Shown: positions 21,161 to 33,300 of the stretch, one piece after another
Position numbering within the stretch: the stretch's first letter is position 1
Layout of the letters: each line of letters begins with the position of its first letter
NCBI GenBank assembly: GCA_015179045.1
Contig: WHUZ01000015.1
Coordinates: 310,001 to 374,000, forward strand
Source: Kalaharituber pfeilii
Taxonomy: Eukaryota; Ascomycota; Pezizomycetes; Pezizales; Pezizaceae
DNA length: 64,000 nt
Direction: 5' to 3'
Translations under genes and position numbers: made by a program
Notes under the pieces: generated by a model
Told to the model about the DNA's origin: nothing
Seen by the model: the letters and a program-made list of their open reading frames with translations, nothing else
The model's database searches: none

Positions 21161-21819
21161 TGGTTACTCCGATGAAACCTATGTACCGCGCGACCCTCTG
21201 AAAAGGCAGAAAAGCCCAAAACGTATCCCATAGACGTCTGCCCCCGGAAGAGACACAATCCCCATAGCAGTCAGTCTGGAAGGCATTCCAATTGCTCTAC
21301 CCAGACTACCTCCCCAAGTTTGCGGAGTTCGCTTTCTCACACCTGCACATCCTCAAAGAAACGGTGGCAGTCGTCATCCCGAAACAGGAAAAGCCAGACT
21401 ACCCAGTCCCGTCCGCATACCGAATGATCTCCCTGCTTCCACGCTCTCCAAAATAATTTAGCAGCTCGCATTACTGTGACTAAACAAATACCAGTGGAAT
21501 CCAGAGGCGCCTCAGCTCCTGGCCCCACTCCAATTCGCCCGGTCAAGATGCGCAGCGCGATGGATGCTATTCAATACGTTTTGAGGTTTTGAGTGCCCGT
21601 TTTGGGGACGTCTAAACCGGCCCCAGTTTGCCAAGGCCAGGTAAAGCGGCGCACACACCGGTCGCTGCAATGATTCCGCTAAGGATTTATGTGAAATTCA
21701 AAGAGTCTGGGCACGAGAACATAGTTTCGCTATGTAAGCACTTGGACGTGAGTAAAATAATAAATCTAGAAACTAAAAAAAAAAATTTCTGCTCCACTGA
21801 CAGCAACAGTTCGAAACCC

Positions 21820-21920
21820 CACCCCCTCCGATTGTTCACCACAGACAGCGACAGTACCCCCTCTAGTTGTTCACCACAGACAGCGACAGCACCCCCTCCG
21901 ATTGTTCACCACAGATAGCG
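21820..21920. repeat. 35-bp tandem repeat, three units
   Basis: The unit, built round CACCCCCTCCGATTGTTCACC and ACAGACAGCGACAG, is present three times with few changes. It lies immediately upstream of the first gene of the Harbinger-like element. One copy of GTCTGGGCACGAGAACA is nearby at 21705-21721. Confidence 0.8.
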
Positions 21921-21976
21921 ATATTGAAGCTGCACTCCCAATTATTTCCTATACCAAACCTACTGCAACAGACAAT

Positions 21977-22888
21977 ATGAGTTCTCAAGTTCCATCGAAT
22001 AGCAGTCAAGTACCTGAGCTTAACAAGCGAAAGGGTAGAGGAGGTCGGACTGTAGGGGCACAGAATTTCTCGCAAGAGGATAGAAATGCTTTACTGGATA
22101 TTGTAGAGGTGGAAAAGCCATTTGGTGGAGATATGTGGGAGGGAGTAGCAGATATTTATAATACTACATACGCCAGCCGGAATGGGAGGCAAGAAAGAGA
22201 TGAGTCTTCCTTAAAGCGACAATAGGTAGCAATGATTACCCATCCAAAGCCAACCGGTGATCCCAACTGTCCGGAACACATCAAGAGAGCGAAAAGAATT
22301 AATCGAGACTTCCAAAATGATGTGGGAATTCGAACTATAGATGATACCGAAGAAATTCCAGAAGACAATGCCAGGCCTTCAGACCCTGAAGGTACACCAT
22401 TTGAATGGTCTAAAAGCCCATCACCAATACCAAGGACCCTCCGCTCAACGACATCAACTCCTTCCCTCACAGTAGAACCTAATATACAAACGTCCTCTGC
22501 CAATACCTCTCAACAAATACCTGCACCAACTCGACGACATGCAGCATTTGCAAGTAAGCGAACTTCAAATGCTAATGCGAAGGAAATCAAGACTGCAATC
22601 ATGACCTTTTTGGAAGAGCAGCCAGCACGAGATGAAGCTCGGGGATTGCAATACATGCTACAGCTGCAGATTGTAAATCTGCAGAATGAGCTAAATCGCA
22701 AGGATAATAAAATCGACAAGCTGCACAGGGAGCTAACTCAAGTGAGGCATGAAAAGCAGCTTCTCGAAATGCGCTTGATGGTTATGGAAATGCAACAATC
22801 TCGTGGGTTAGGCTTCATGGGTACTCCATATGGAGCCAGTGGAATACCCTGCCATGGCGAACAGCTGCAAGCGGGGTTACGTGAAATT

Positions 22889-22919
<31 letters not shown>

Positions 22920-23295
22920 TGGAATATCTGGCCTCGGAGGTAATACTGGGCCTATAGATGGTTCTGAAGGTTCAGAAGGTAGTTTTCGACATAATTTTGC
23001 AGGTGGTCTTAGAGATTTCGGAGGTAGGTTTCATCATGGTGTTGATACTGGTTTTCGATCGAATTTTGCAGATAATGTTAGAGCCTCTGGCAATTTCGGA
23101 AGTGATATGCGATTCGGAAGTGATATGAGATTTGGGAGTGATATGAGAGGAGAAAGTTTTGAGAGGGGTTCTGAAGAGCGGAGAGGTAGTATTCGAATGG
23201 AAAGTGGTGATAATAATAATGCTGAAGCGAGTCGGAAGAGAATGAGAGTTTCTGAATTTGTTGATTTGGAGGACTCAGAACAAGTTAAGCACTAA
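21977..23295 (+). pseudogene. PIF/Harbinger accessory gene (Myb/SANT-like), interrupted twice
   Basis: The start MSSQVPSNSSQ is followed by GAQNFSQEDRNALLDIVEVE and DMWEGVADIYN, a Myb/SANT-like DNA-binding domain used by fungal Harbinger-type elements to assist the transposase. An in-frame TAG (22223-22225) lies where a tryptophan codon would fit (KRQ-stop-VAMITHPKPTGDP). A coiled coil (LQLQIVNLQNELNRKDNKI) comes next. An 80-bp interruption at 22847-22926 shifts the frame; removing it in thought rejoins a Gly-rich tail that ends at 23295 with RKRMRVSEFVDLEDSEQ. The tail has three GSDMRF repeats. Convergent with the transposase gene, with 3' ends meeting at 23292-23295. Confidence 0.75.
22833..22926 (+). 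mobile_element. 66-bp poly(A) retroposon with 14-bp target-site duplication
   Basis: GAGCCAGTGGAATA occurs at 22833-22846 and again at 22913-22926. Between them is a short unique piece (CCCTGCCATGGCGAACAGC to GTTACGTGAAATT) ending in about 24 A. Direct repeats of this size plus a poly(A) tail are the hallmark of LINE-machinery insertion. The body is too short to classify and may be a strongly 5'-truncated LINE or SINE. Both duplications are identical, so the insertion is young compared with the host element. Confidence 0.88.
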
Positions 23296-24559
23296 GCTAC
23301 TGTCATATTGTAATAACGAGCAATTCGATCGTTTTTCTGAATATCACCAAATATCATGTCTCCAAATTCCTTGTATATATCATCTCCATAATTCCACCAA
23401 ATATTTTCATAGACATTTCGAATTTGATTGATTCCAGCAACTCTTACTCGTAATTGATGTAATCGACAGCAAACTTCCAATAAAACCTGCCGGTATTCAG
23501 GTTCATTAACTGGCAGTGGCATTTTTAGTCTTCCAAAGGATCCTTGAATTGCTCGCATCCCCCATTCAGCTGCTTGTCTTGCAGAGGTAATTTGAGTATT
23601 GTCCTGAAAAAGCTCAATACATTCTTCTCTACTCTGAGGCCATTTAAAGTCCGATTTCAAAGAAGTTCGAATTTTGTTATGCAGACGTTTTTCCCCTCTC
23701 GGAAATGCAGTATCTACTATTATGAAATATGGATCGGGAGTATTAATAAGCTTTTGATAAAGCTCAGCTGCAACTGCTGCATCATGCCAACTTCCGGGAG
23801 CATTTAAGGTACAATAAATAATTTTTCCTTGAGGCGAAAAGCAGAAAATATTCGAAGTGAAGTGTGCAGAACACCATCCATTATAGTATGCATTCTGAAT
23901 ATCATGCTTACTTGTTGAAGTCACAGGTAAATGGACTCCATCTAGAAATCCAAGTGCATGCCGAACTCGTGGGTATTTCTCTCGTATCAGTGTAGCAAAG
24001 TAGTTCCGCTCAGACTCTGAATTTGGCCATGATATATATGCTTCCTTTTGCTTGCGTAGGATATCCAAAAGAACTGTCAAGCCACCTCGTAAATATCGTG
24101 AGCATACTGCCGGAGTTAATGCAAAAAACTTGTTGAAGAGTATACTGTGACATCATAGAGTTGAGATAATGTAAAAGCCAATCCAAGAACACCTTCTGAT
24201 GCAAGTGAACATCTTATTATACGTGTTTGACCATGACCTTTAGTTGTACAAACTGTTTGTATCTCCCATTGCTTTGCAAACTCTACTGCAAGCTTATTAA
24301 ACATAGCTGTATTGATTCCCATTATAGTTATGAATGCTCGATCATCTTGCTGCTGGAAAAGGATCTGCCAAGCGGTGTTTTCTCGTGGATTTGGTGCTAA
24401 AGAAGCTCTCGTAAGATAGAATCGATGAAGTCTCGCTTTTGAAATTTGATGACCCTCTAAGCCAAGAAGTAAAATAAGCTTATAATGCTTCTCTTTCTCT
24501 TCTATTCGAAGCTCCTCCTCTTGCCACTGCTGTAGAGTTACCAGTTGTGTTGCATTCAT
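23292..24559 (-). pseudogene. PIF/Harbinger-type DDE transposase, frameshifted
   Basis: The first part (24559-24116) begins MNATQLVTLQQWQEEE and includes ENTAWQILFQQQDDRAF and a helix-turn-helix-like region. The second part (24080-23292) carries the DDE nuclease: LGFLDGVHLP, APGSWHDAAVAAELYQK, FIIVDTAFPRGEK and AEWGMRAIQGSFGRLKMPLP, giving D, D and E. Between them (about 24165-24080) the frame changes twice around YDVT, YTLQQV and FALTPAVCSRYLRGG, one change being at a run of six T. The enzyme is therefore not made in one piece unless the sequence has errors. No clear TIRs were found. Confidence 0.78.
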
Positions 24560-24802
24560 CGTAGACTCAGAAAGAGCATAAATAATACAGTATGTACCGA
24601 GTAAGGTTGATGGATTTCAAAAATCACCGCAACACCAACAGCAGTTCTGTATACCACTGACCTTTTCCCCTCTCCTCACTCGCAAAACTCACAAACTCAC
24701 CCCTTGCTTACGCTGCTCTGTCACCGCTCACCTGCGGTATCCTACACGAAACCAACCCCATCAATCACAAACCCCGCAAAAACCCCACTCCACCTCCAAA
24801 AG

Positions 24803-25801
24803 ATGCCCGCTAAACAAGCCAAAGGCGAGTACATCGAGACGGTGAGTCCCGCTGAGCCGACTGGCCGCCACACAACTCGGTGAGTTTTCACAAAAAAAAA
24901 AAAGAAAGCAAATCAGTTACCAACTACGATACAATCTACATTGTGTTTTCTGTTTCTTTTCAGAGAACTAAGGGAAGCTAACTCGGAAGATGGGGGCTGG
25001 TAGGATACCGGAAATAAGGTGTCACGGAAATCGAATATTGTCGGTAGTCAGACTATCATTCTTGGGGGGAGAGTATGTAACCGTGCCCTACGGCCCACAT
25101 TCTATCTCCCATAGCACTTCTCTTTCTAACCGCCCATCCTAGACCATAATCCAAGCTGAATGCACCATCCGCGGCGACCTACGCCGTACCATCCCCTCCA
25201 GCTCCTCCTCCAGCTCGAGCACCAATCCCGGCAGCACGTCCTCCTCTTCCTCCCACAGCAACGTCGCCATCGCCATTGGCCGCTACTGCTTCTTCTCTCG
25301 TTCGTGCGTTATCCGTCCACCGTGCAAGACCCTCAAGGGCCAGTTCAGCTACTATCCGATGAAGCTGGGCGACCATGTGTTTGTTGGTGAGGGGAGTGTT
25401 GTGGAGGCGGCGGTCGTGGGGAGTTGGGTGAAGATTGGGAAGGATTGTGTCATTGTAAGTTTTGCTGCTGCATAGGGGCCGGTGAAGGGGGCTAAAGATG
25501 GGCACTTGGTAGGGGAAATTTGCAATCATAAAGGACTGCGTCAAGATCGAGGACGGTACTGTCATTGCGCCGAATACGGTCATCCCGAGCTTCTCGCTTG
25601 TACGCGGACGGCCGGGTGCTGTGGTTGAGGAGCTACCAGAGACGGCGCCTGAGGGGCTGGATTGTAAGTTTCTATTATTTTCCCATTCCCTGAGCTGTCT
25701 TGACTACCTCTTCTCCTGAGGGCCAGTGTAATGGATGGATGAATAACAAATGCTGACTTTGCGGGGGGGGTATAGTAAAGCAGCTCTACCGTATGATATG
25801 A
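24803..25801 (+). CDS. Dynactin subunit 5 (p25), left-handed beta-helix protein
   Basis: p25 sits on the pointed-end complex of dynactin and helps dynein bind early endosomes. Exons: 24803-24841, 25004-25072, 25143-25454, 25513-25663 and 25776-25801, all with GT-AG borders. Splicing gives MPAKQAKGEYIET joined to DTGNKVSRKSNIVGSQTIIL, then IRGDLRR, IGRYCFFSRSC, FSYYPMKLGDHVFVGEGSVV and FAIIKDCVKIEDGTVIAPNT. The hexapeptide repeats of the gamma-class beta-helix are clear, and the FVGEGSVVEAA block is diagnostic. Length is about 198 aa, normal for the family. The last exon is short and uncertain: it either ends at TGA 25799-25801 or splices once more. An insertion of Ser-rich residues follows DLRRTIPS. 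Neurospora calls its homologue a ropy gene. Confidence 0.88.
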
Positions 25802-27279
25802 TTACCATTTTTTATCTTTTTGACTATTCCTTAGCTACACATCTTAATTTGTGCGTTCACAAAAAGATACGAGTACAGCCGCTACGGTACTGGCTTTGGT
25901 TTTGACCTTTTTTACCATCAAAGCGCTGGAGAATGTATGCTAGTTGTTATGAATGAATGATTAATACGTCGTTTGAGACCTATACATTTAATGTCCCATG
26001 TTACCTTGGTGCGAGAATCGCCGCTACCATAATACTTTCCCTCCATTCCAAAGCTCTCCCTAGTTACTTCAAGTAAGCTCTTCCTCTTGCCATTGATTTA
26101 GGTGCCTAATGTATTTTTTTTCTGCAAGAATCATGAAATAGAATGAGATGCGGTGCATCAAGTATTATAACACGAAGGATATCATCTTAGCGATACGTAA
26201 ATACAGTACACCACAAGCCTGAACATTACTCCACTTAAGACATGTGACCTCACAGCCTGGAGCATTAGACCGATGCGATGGACGCATATCTGAACTCCCC
26301 GTCACGATGCCTCCTAAGGATGAAAAGGGCTGTCAGCCCGCCCCTCCAGCTGCTCTACAGCGCCACAGGTACCAGCACGTATTTCTTGGCCACAATTCAG
26401 CTTTACTCCTGAGCCGCTGCACTCATCCCCAATACACCCCATTCGTTCATTCTTTTCCACAATCGCGATGTAATACGTATACCCCGTTTCCTCTCTACAT
26501 TGCCCTTTGTCACAACTCCATCAAAAGCAAAGCCAGGAGAGGGCTATAAGTGTGAACGACAGGTCTTGAATTAAAGATTGCAAGTTTTCGCAAAGGAGAC
26601 TCTGGATATGCGCTGGGAGTAGCCGAGGTTATTCTTCTGGAGCAGAGGGTTATGGGTTAGAGGATCACAAAAAGGAACAAAAAAGGGCACAGAGAAAAAG
26701 CAGAGCTCCCAGCGGCTGTAGGGGGAGGTGATGTGGTAGTTGGGTTCGGACCCGAATATTTGAAAATTTAGAGGTGTGGGGAAATGTCAATTTGGTTTAT
26801 GATGAAGATTATGAGGTTTTGAAAATTGTGTCTGGAAAGTGTTATATAAGAAGTGGAAGACTAGAATAGATGAGAGGCTGAAGATTTGAATGATTTCTAA
26901 AATTACCATCTTCTAGATGAGGGTTCGAATGTCCTCCATGTGAAAGTGACCAAACGTCACACAATCGATACCCCTTCTTCTGTATTTGACCGCACGCCAT
27001 GGAGTCATCGGAGGTGAAACTGTCTTTTATATACCCCTTTGGCAAACATCGGGTAGCTATCACGAGGTGATTAAAGTTGGCCTAGAAAAAGGGAATGGCT
27101 CTATTACATAAACATGGAAAGGAGTTTGTTTCATGAAGGAGCTACAGTGACAGGAGGGGATAATGAGTATTGAGGACGGATTTAGTAGTGCGCCACTAAG
27201 AGAGAGATTACTGGAAGGTACAGAACATTTTCTCGCTTTCTAGCCCGGCTTGTCCATGACACTAAAGAATATTTCATGT
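25802..27279. other. Intergenic DNA between p25 and TEN1
   Basis: I see no gene, repeat or RNA in this interval. Frames of 73-101 codons at 26244-26549 and 26842-27063 lack recognisable content. Confidence 0.4.
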
Positions 27280-27793
27280 TTAGATATTCACCGCCGTTGG
27301 CAATGTGTCCAAACTCCTGCGGTCAACGTTTTCTTTTTCTCGCAGCTGGCGCTCATATTTCCCAAGGTCGATGCCTCCAGCTGACCATATCTGTATCCCT
27401 TGGATGCAGACAGTTGCCCCATCAGCCTGCATGTCTGTGATATATCCCAGCACATTGACCCACTCCCCAATTTGCAGTTCTCCAATGGGTATCTGCTCCA
27501 CAACTATTGCAATGTCCACGGTTGCTGTCTTTGTCTTCCTAGGTAAAGAGGAAGAGAGGGAGGAGGAGGAGGAAGATGGGCTTTGGTACATTGTTGTATG
27601 CGTCACGATAAGAGTGGATGAGGCCGAATGGTACGCCTTGATGCTGGCACATGATTTCGTGTGAGTGACGCGAACTCGTGTAGTGCAAAATGGGGGATAC
27701 CTGCCATCCCAAAAACCGGACTTTTGAGCGCAGAGGGAATTGCGCCAGGTTTTCCAGAAGAGTCAGAGATGCTGGGTTTGGCCCTAAGCTCAT
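27280..27793 (-). CDS. TEN1: CST complex subunit Ten1, OB-fold telomere-capping protein
   Basis: Ten1 partners Stn1 at chromosome ends and supports C-strand fill-in. Exons 27793-27701 and 27636-27280 are split by a 64-nt intron (GTATCC donor, ATCAAG acceptor). The product is about 149 aa, the usual size. Joined, the start reads LENLAQFPLRSKVRFLGWQ then AYHSASSTLIVTH, the first OB-fold strands. The second half holds TVDIAIVVEQIP, LQIGEWVNVLGYITD and IQIWSAGGIDLGKYE, which match the fungal Ten1 pattern (VGEWVNVIGYV, then a WSAG-like turn). Without splicing neither part would look like Ten1. The start is ATG 27793; an in-frame GTG lies two codons upstream. Confidence 0.85.
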
Positions 27794-30374
27794 CTTCACA
27801 TGGAGTGAAGGCGAACTGACGTAGTAGGAGGGTGTAATCTGTGCGTGCAGTTGGGCACAGTAGAAGTAATCTAGCCTGCGAGGTGAAGCTGTTGGGATGG
27901 AGGCGAAGTGCAGTATATACGTATGCTAGGCAGAAAAGGTAGGGAAACTTGCGCACAAGATACGAGACGAGACAATAGAGCAAGCAGGAGGAATTGCAGT
28001 CGTAAGTACTAGTACATAGATCTGATGGCTGTAGTCACTGAGCAGTCCGCATTCAACGCTCCTCCCCCGGGCGGATGGTAGTCTAGTATTCTCACATCGC
28101 GTTTCACATAGGTATGCTGCACGCACGCCGAAGCCTATCTGCAAGCCGCACAGGATGTGCTACCGACATCGCACTTCAGGCCATCGTCGCTCTGCCCCAC
28201 GCATTTAGCATCATCACACGCCTTTCCTAAATCCCACTCCTTGTAGGCTATGACACCGATGGCGGCGGCTGAGAGCCTGCTAGTACCTATGATATCTGCT
28301 TACACAGCGCCTTGACAGAAGCTTGAATAGAAGCTTGACTGAAGCTGTCATAGTCTGGTTGATAGACTGAAGCACCGCAACCCAAATCAGCTTTAAGGGT
28401 CCCTGCCAAGGCCTGGTCGCCTTCGACTTCCTTTAGAAGTAACTCTAAATGGGCTCTTTGGCACACTTCTCACCACACATACCAACTGCCAACTCTCTTC
28501 CCTCCTCTCCCACCATATACACCAGGCGGCACTGATGTCTCGTAACGCATAATTGATTACTGCTCGTGTCGTCTTGTAGGTATTCCTGTTTGTCTCACAC
28601 CCGGTTCCTTACTTTACACCTCCAACATCCAGCTCAAGGGATTCCCACACACTCGCTTTATTCCAGTGCCCCCCAGAACGTTCTGCACAACACACCCGTA
28701 CATACATACAGCCCCAGTATCACCCCCGTCCAAAACTGAGCCGCGAAACAGGAGTCTAGTGACCCTAGTTCCTGGCAGAAACCCTGAGTACCTAATTTGT
28801 ACTCTCTTAATGTGCTGAATGAGAATAATGCTTTGGATGAGAGGTAAAGTAATTCGACACTAGTACGTACAGATGAGCCTGAATTCGAAGTTTGTCCAAT
28901 GATGTAGCTTGAAAGAGGAGAATTGAAGAACATAAAGGAAAGTTAGTGTAGTATATATAGATGAGCAGATTTAAAGTGAAGGGAGGTGCTTGGGACAGTG
29001 AAGCTGTACCGCTATGGAGACCTGGAGTCAATCCTGCGGGGACCGAAGGCTGAGAGATATAGATTCATCCTATCTCCCAATTTGTACTCGAAGCCACCCA
29101 CTCAGTACAAAATTCGACAATTTCTCGTATTAGACCAACAATGTACGAAATGACCCGCCCCGTTTTTCCTGCATTCTAAAATAATACAAGCAAATAAGAA
29201 GGTGCATGGACAGGGTTGGGATCGCACAAAGCTAAGTTTTAGGTACGTGAAGAGCTGATATCGAGCGGAGCAATTTTATTGTAAGGGCCTCTAGGCCATG
29301 CATGTATACTACTAGTCACACTTGGATCATGAAAATAAGCTTCATATGATCAATATGCCTTGTACCGCACTTCGGGTTACAAGCCGAGAATATGCGCGAC
29401 TCTCAAGATACCGCCCTGGTTCGCGGAATAAAAATTTCAGTTAATCATTTATTTCGAGCTGAGTGTTGTAATACCCAGAGAAGTTCCATATCCCTGCCTT
29501 GTTCACCATACAGCATTACGTTCAGTTCTGTGAGCAGTTACTGCCCAAGGCGACGGTAGTCGAGGAGGATGTGTATACATTTACGTGGGGGATGAAGAGG
29601 TGGATAAGGGATTGAAAATCAGAATCATTATATTGCACAAACGCGTGGGCGAGGGCGGGGAGAAGGCGTACGAGGAGAGGAGTCAGAGGATGTATGTCAG
29701 TAGGAGTTGGCAGGTAACCAATGCCCAGCGCCGTTACCCTGAACCTGCTAACCTCCCGTATCTACAGCAATATTACCCCCTCCTTATAACTTTTTTTTAT
29801 TCTATATGCTGCTGTTTCTTCTCTTGTTGCTCTAATCTTTCTTGAGCTCTTTTGCGCTTTCTTATACTAAGGCTCTATATACTTCGGCTTATATGTGCTA
29901 TACTACTCATATGAATTACTGAATACTCATACTTTTTTGCACGGATTGTATATACTCAGCCTCTAGTTACTTTGCTACTATATAGCCAGACTCTGTGGGA
30001 ATGTGGTAAATTCTAGTTACAAAGGAACAAAAGGTTCGGTTGAATATATATAAATAAAAATTAATACTATATTCTCATCTAAAAATCGTATCCCGCCCCC
30101 CACACGCCGCTCTCCATCTTCCCCACAGTGAATTTCCCCCTCAGGGCATCCAGCAATAAAAACACCCCGGGGGCGAACACTCTCTCCGGTGAATTGTAAA
30201 TATACTGAGTTATTCGGGTATACATGAATTATGAGAAGTGGAGCAACTATGCAGAATGAAAGCATGAATAACTTGAATAAATGAACACACAAACTATCTG
30301 AAAAACAAATAAATAATAGCATCATAACAAAAGCCCGTAGAAAACCTTTCCTAATCCATAGCGATCTTCTGACA
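27794..30374. other. Gene-free interval upstream of TEN1
   Basis: About 2.6 kb with no supported gene. Frames of 70-126 codons occur on both strands but overlap each other without sequence character. No tRNA or terminal inverted repeat was seen. TEN1 regulatory DNA is expected at the left end; the NLR 3' region at the right. Confidence 0.35.
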
Positions 30375-33300
30375 CTAATTTGTTAACTTCAGAGCGGCCC
30401 GACAATCTTCCACGCCCTTCATACTCCAAACAGTATCTGGATGATCGGTGCCCAGTGCTTTTTCCCTTCCTGCTAAAGCCCGCTGATATAGCTCCAGTGC
30501 CTGACTATATTTCTCTTGATTTTCATATAGTATTGCCATGTTGTGGACAGTACCAAGGGTCCTAGGGTGGTCAGCGCCAAGTGACTTTTCATATCCTGCT
30601 AAAACCCGCTGATATAGCTCCAGTGCCTGGCTATATTTCCCTTGCTCTTCATATACTCCTGCCATGTTGTGGACAGTATCAAGGGTGCTTGGATGGTCAA
30701 CACCCAGTGATTTTTCACGCCCTGCTAATGCCCGCTGATACATCTCCAGTACCTGGCTATATTTCCCTTGCTCTTCATATACTCCTGCCATGTTGTGGAC
30801 AGTATCAAGGGTGCTTGGATGGTCAACACCCAGTGATTTTTCACGCCCTGCTAATGCCCGCTGATACATCTCCAGTGCCTGGTTATATTTCTCTTGCTGT
30901 TCATATACTATCGCAATGTTGTTGACAGTATCAAAGGTACTTGGATGGTCAACACCCAGTGATTTTTCACGCCCTGCTAATGCCCGCTGATACATCTCCA
31001 GTGCCTGGTTATATTTCCCTTGCCGTTCATATACTCCTGCAATGTTGTTGACAGTATCAAGGGTGCTTGGATGGTCAACACCCAGTGATTTTTCACACCC
31101 TGCTAATGCCCGCTGATACAGCTCTAGTGCCTGGCTATATTTCCCTTGCCTTGTATATACTACTGCAATGTTGTGGACAGTATCAAGGGTGCTTGGATGG
31201 TCAACACCCTGTGATTTTTCACACCCTGCTAATGCCCGCTGATACAGCTCTAGTGCCTGGCTATATTTCCCTTGCCTTGTATATACTACTGCCATGTTGT
31301 TGGCAGTATCGAGAGTGTTTGGATGGTCAACACCCAGTGATTTTTCACACCCTGCTAATGCCCGCTGATACAGCTCTAGTGCCTGGCTATATTTCCCTTG
31401 CTCTTCATATACTCCTGCCATGTTTTGGACAGTATCAAGGGTGCTTGGATGGTTAACACCCAGTGATTTTTCACACACAGCTAATGCCCGCTGATACATC
31501 TCCAGTGCCTGGCTATATTTCCCTTGCTGTGCATATACTAATGCGATGTTGTGGACAGTTTGAAGGGCGCTTGGATGGTCGGTATCTAACTTCTCCCTCG
31601 TGGCCAATATAACCTTACACATTTCTTCTGCCTTTCTATAATGACCATGGTCTTGGTAGACCCTGCGGAGAGTATCCAAGGCTGCCAATGACTCCTCCTT
31701 TTCCAATGGTAGAAACTTCATTTGCCTTTCTGTAGCAAAAACATGTGGCAAGTTTCGCCGCTCGAAGATCCAGTCACTGACCTCACGTTCTCTGTCTTCA
31801 GGAACAGCGATTCCAGATGTGACCATAAGAAAAGCCTTAATAGCCATTTTTTGATATTCGTCAGGCTCCATTTCCAGTTTCCATAGAATGCAAAGGTGAA
31901 CGAGTGGGTGGATATTGAAACTATCATATTTCTCCGTCCGCTTAGCGATCGAGTATGACAATAGCAGGTGGATTGAGTCTGCTAGGCTTGTATCTATAGT
32001 GATATGTAAGTACAAATTTTATATATTGTAATAATACTAGTCAAGTAGGAAAAATGATTATCTACCATTTATTGCTAATTTCATTCCTCGCCTCAAAAAC
32101 TCCTCGCATATGTCATTATTGTCAAGAAATGCACATAATGATAACAGCTCTGCAGCTTTCGGATTTTCGTTCTTGATTGCATTGAATGACATTTCCCATG
32201 TAGCAAAGACAGATCTATCATCCTTTCCTACTTTCCATCTCCTGCTCAAAAGGCGATTGGCATTTATCTCATACTCTCTGAGATAATGACTGAATAAACA
32301 TTGCTGAATGTTGATATATGCTCCAGCCTGAGCTATAGCAAGGGGAAGGTATCCAAGTTTTTCCACAATTGTTACTGCTGCTGCTTCCTCTAATTTGCAC
32401 TCTATACTTGGATTAATTAGTGAACTATGTTAAGAATGTTATGCACTTACCCTCAGGAGCGAGCCTTCCCAAATCTAATCTTGCACTGGTCAAAAGTAAC
32501 TTTTCTGCTTCATGATTCTGCATTTGATGGACCTCTAAGCCTCTTCGGCCCTGTGTACTCCCACGTCTTCTGCTAGTAATAATTACAGTCCCAAAGTCAC
32601 ATGATGGAATGTAATCATTTATGTCGAAAGATTCCAGGTCATCCAGATTGTCGAATACAAGTAGCCATTTGTCGTTCTGTTTGGCAGTTAACCATTTCTT
32701 CACAGCTTTGATAACATGTTGCTCTTCTTCTGGTTTTTCTGTGCTGAAAAGTCCCACCGAGTCGAGCTTGCCTGCCATACCAAGGAGACTACCAATATGT
32801 TTGTAATCCGGCTCATCTAAGAGTGTGGCATGATACTCAATTAATTGCTCCATAATTTGAATAAAACTAGTTTTTGTTGTCTGCTCGCTAGATGCATTGA
32901 TCCAAAACACCGATGAGTAGTCTTTGTGGTGGCGATAAACATACTCCAATGCAATCTGTGTCTTCCCCATACCCCCCATACCGTGAAGTACTATTTGAGT
33001 AATATTCATTGCAGCCCTGCCTTCATCTATCTCATGTGCTAGCTGCTCAAGAAGACATTCCCTTTCAACAAAATCTGGATTCCGCCGAACATCGGAAATA
33101 TTGAATGGAATATTGAAAGATAAACTAAGCCGTGTCTTGGGTACAGTTTGAGACTGGGGTACACTGACAGGAGTGGAATCGGGTGGTAATACATTGAAGA
33201 GGCCATCTATATACTCCTTCAGCTGGCCTACCAGTTCGTTACAATTTGCCTTGTCCATGCCAGCCCAACGCAGCTTGCGATATATAGACAGAGACTGCTG

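Noticed and set aside
30581..31456. Plus-strand repetitive frames over the NLR
   Set aside because: Antisense of the 126-bp TPR repeats; regular only because the repeat length is divisible by three.
30440..31590. CRISPR-like regular array
   Set aside because: The units are contiguous coding TPRs without spacers, in a eukaryotic genome.
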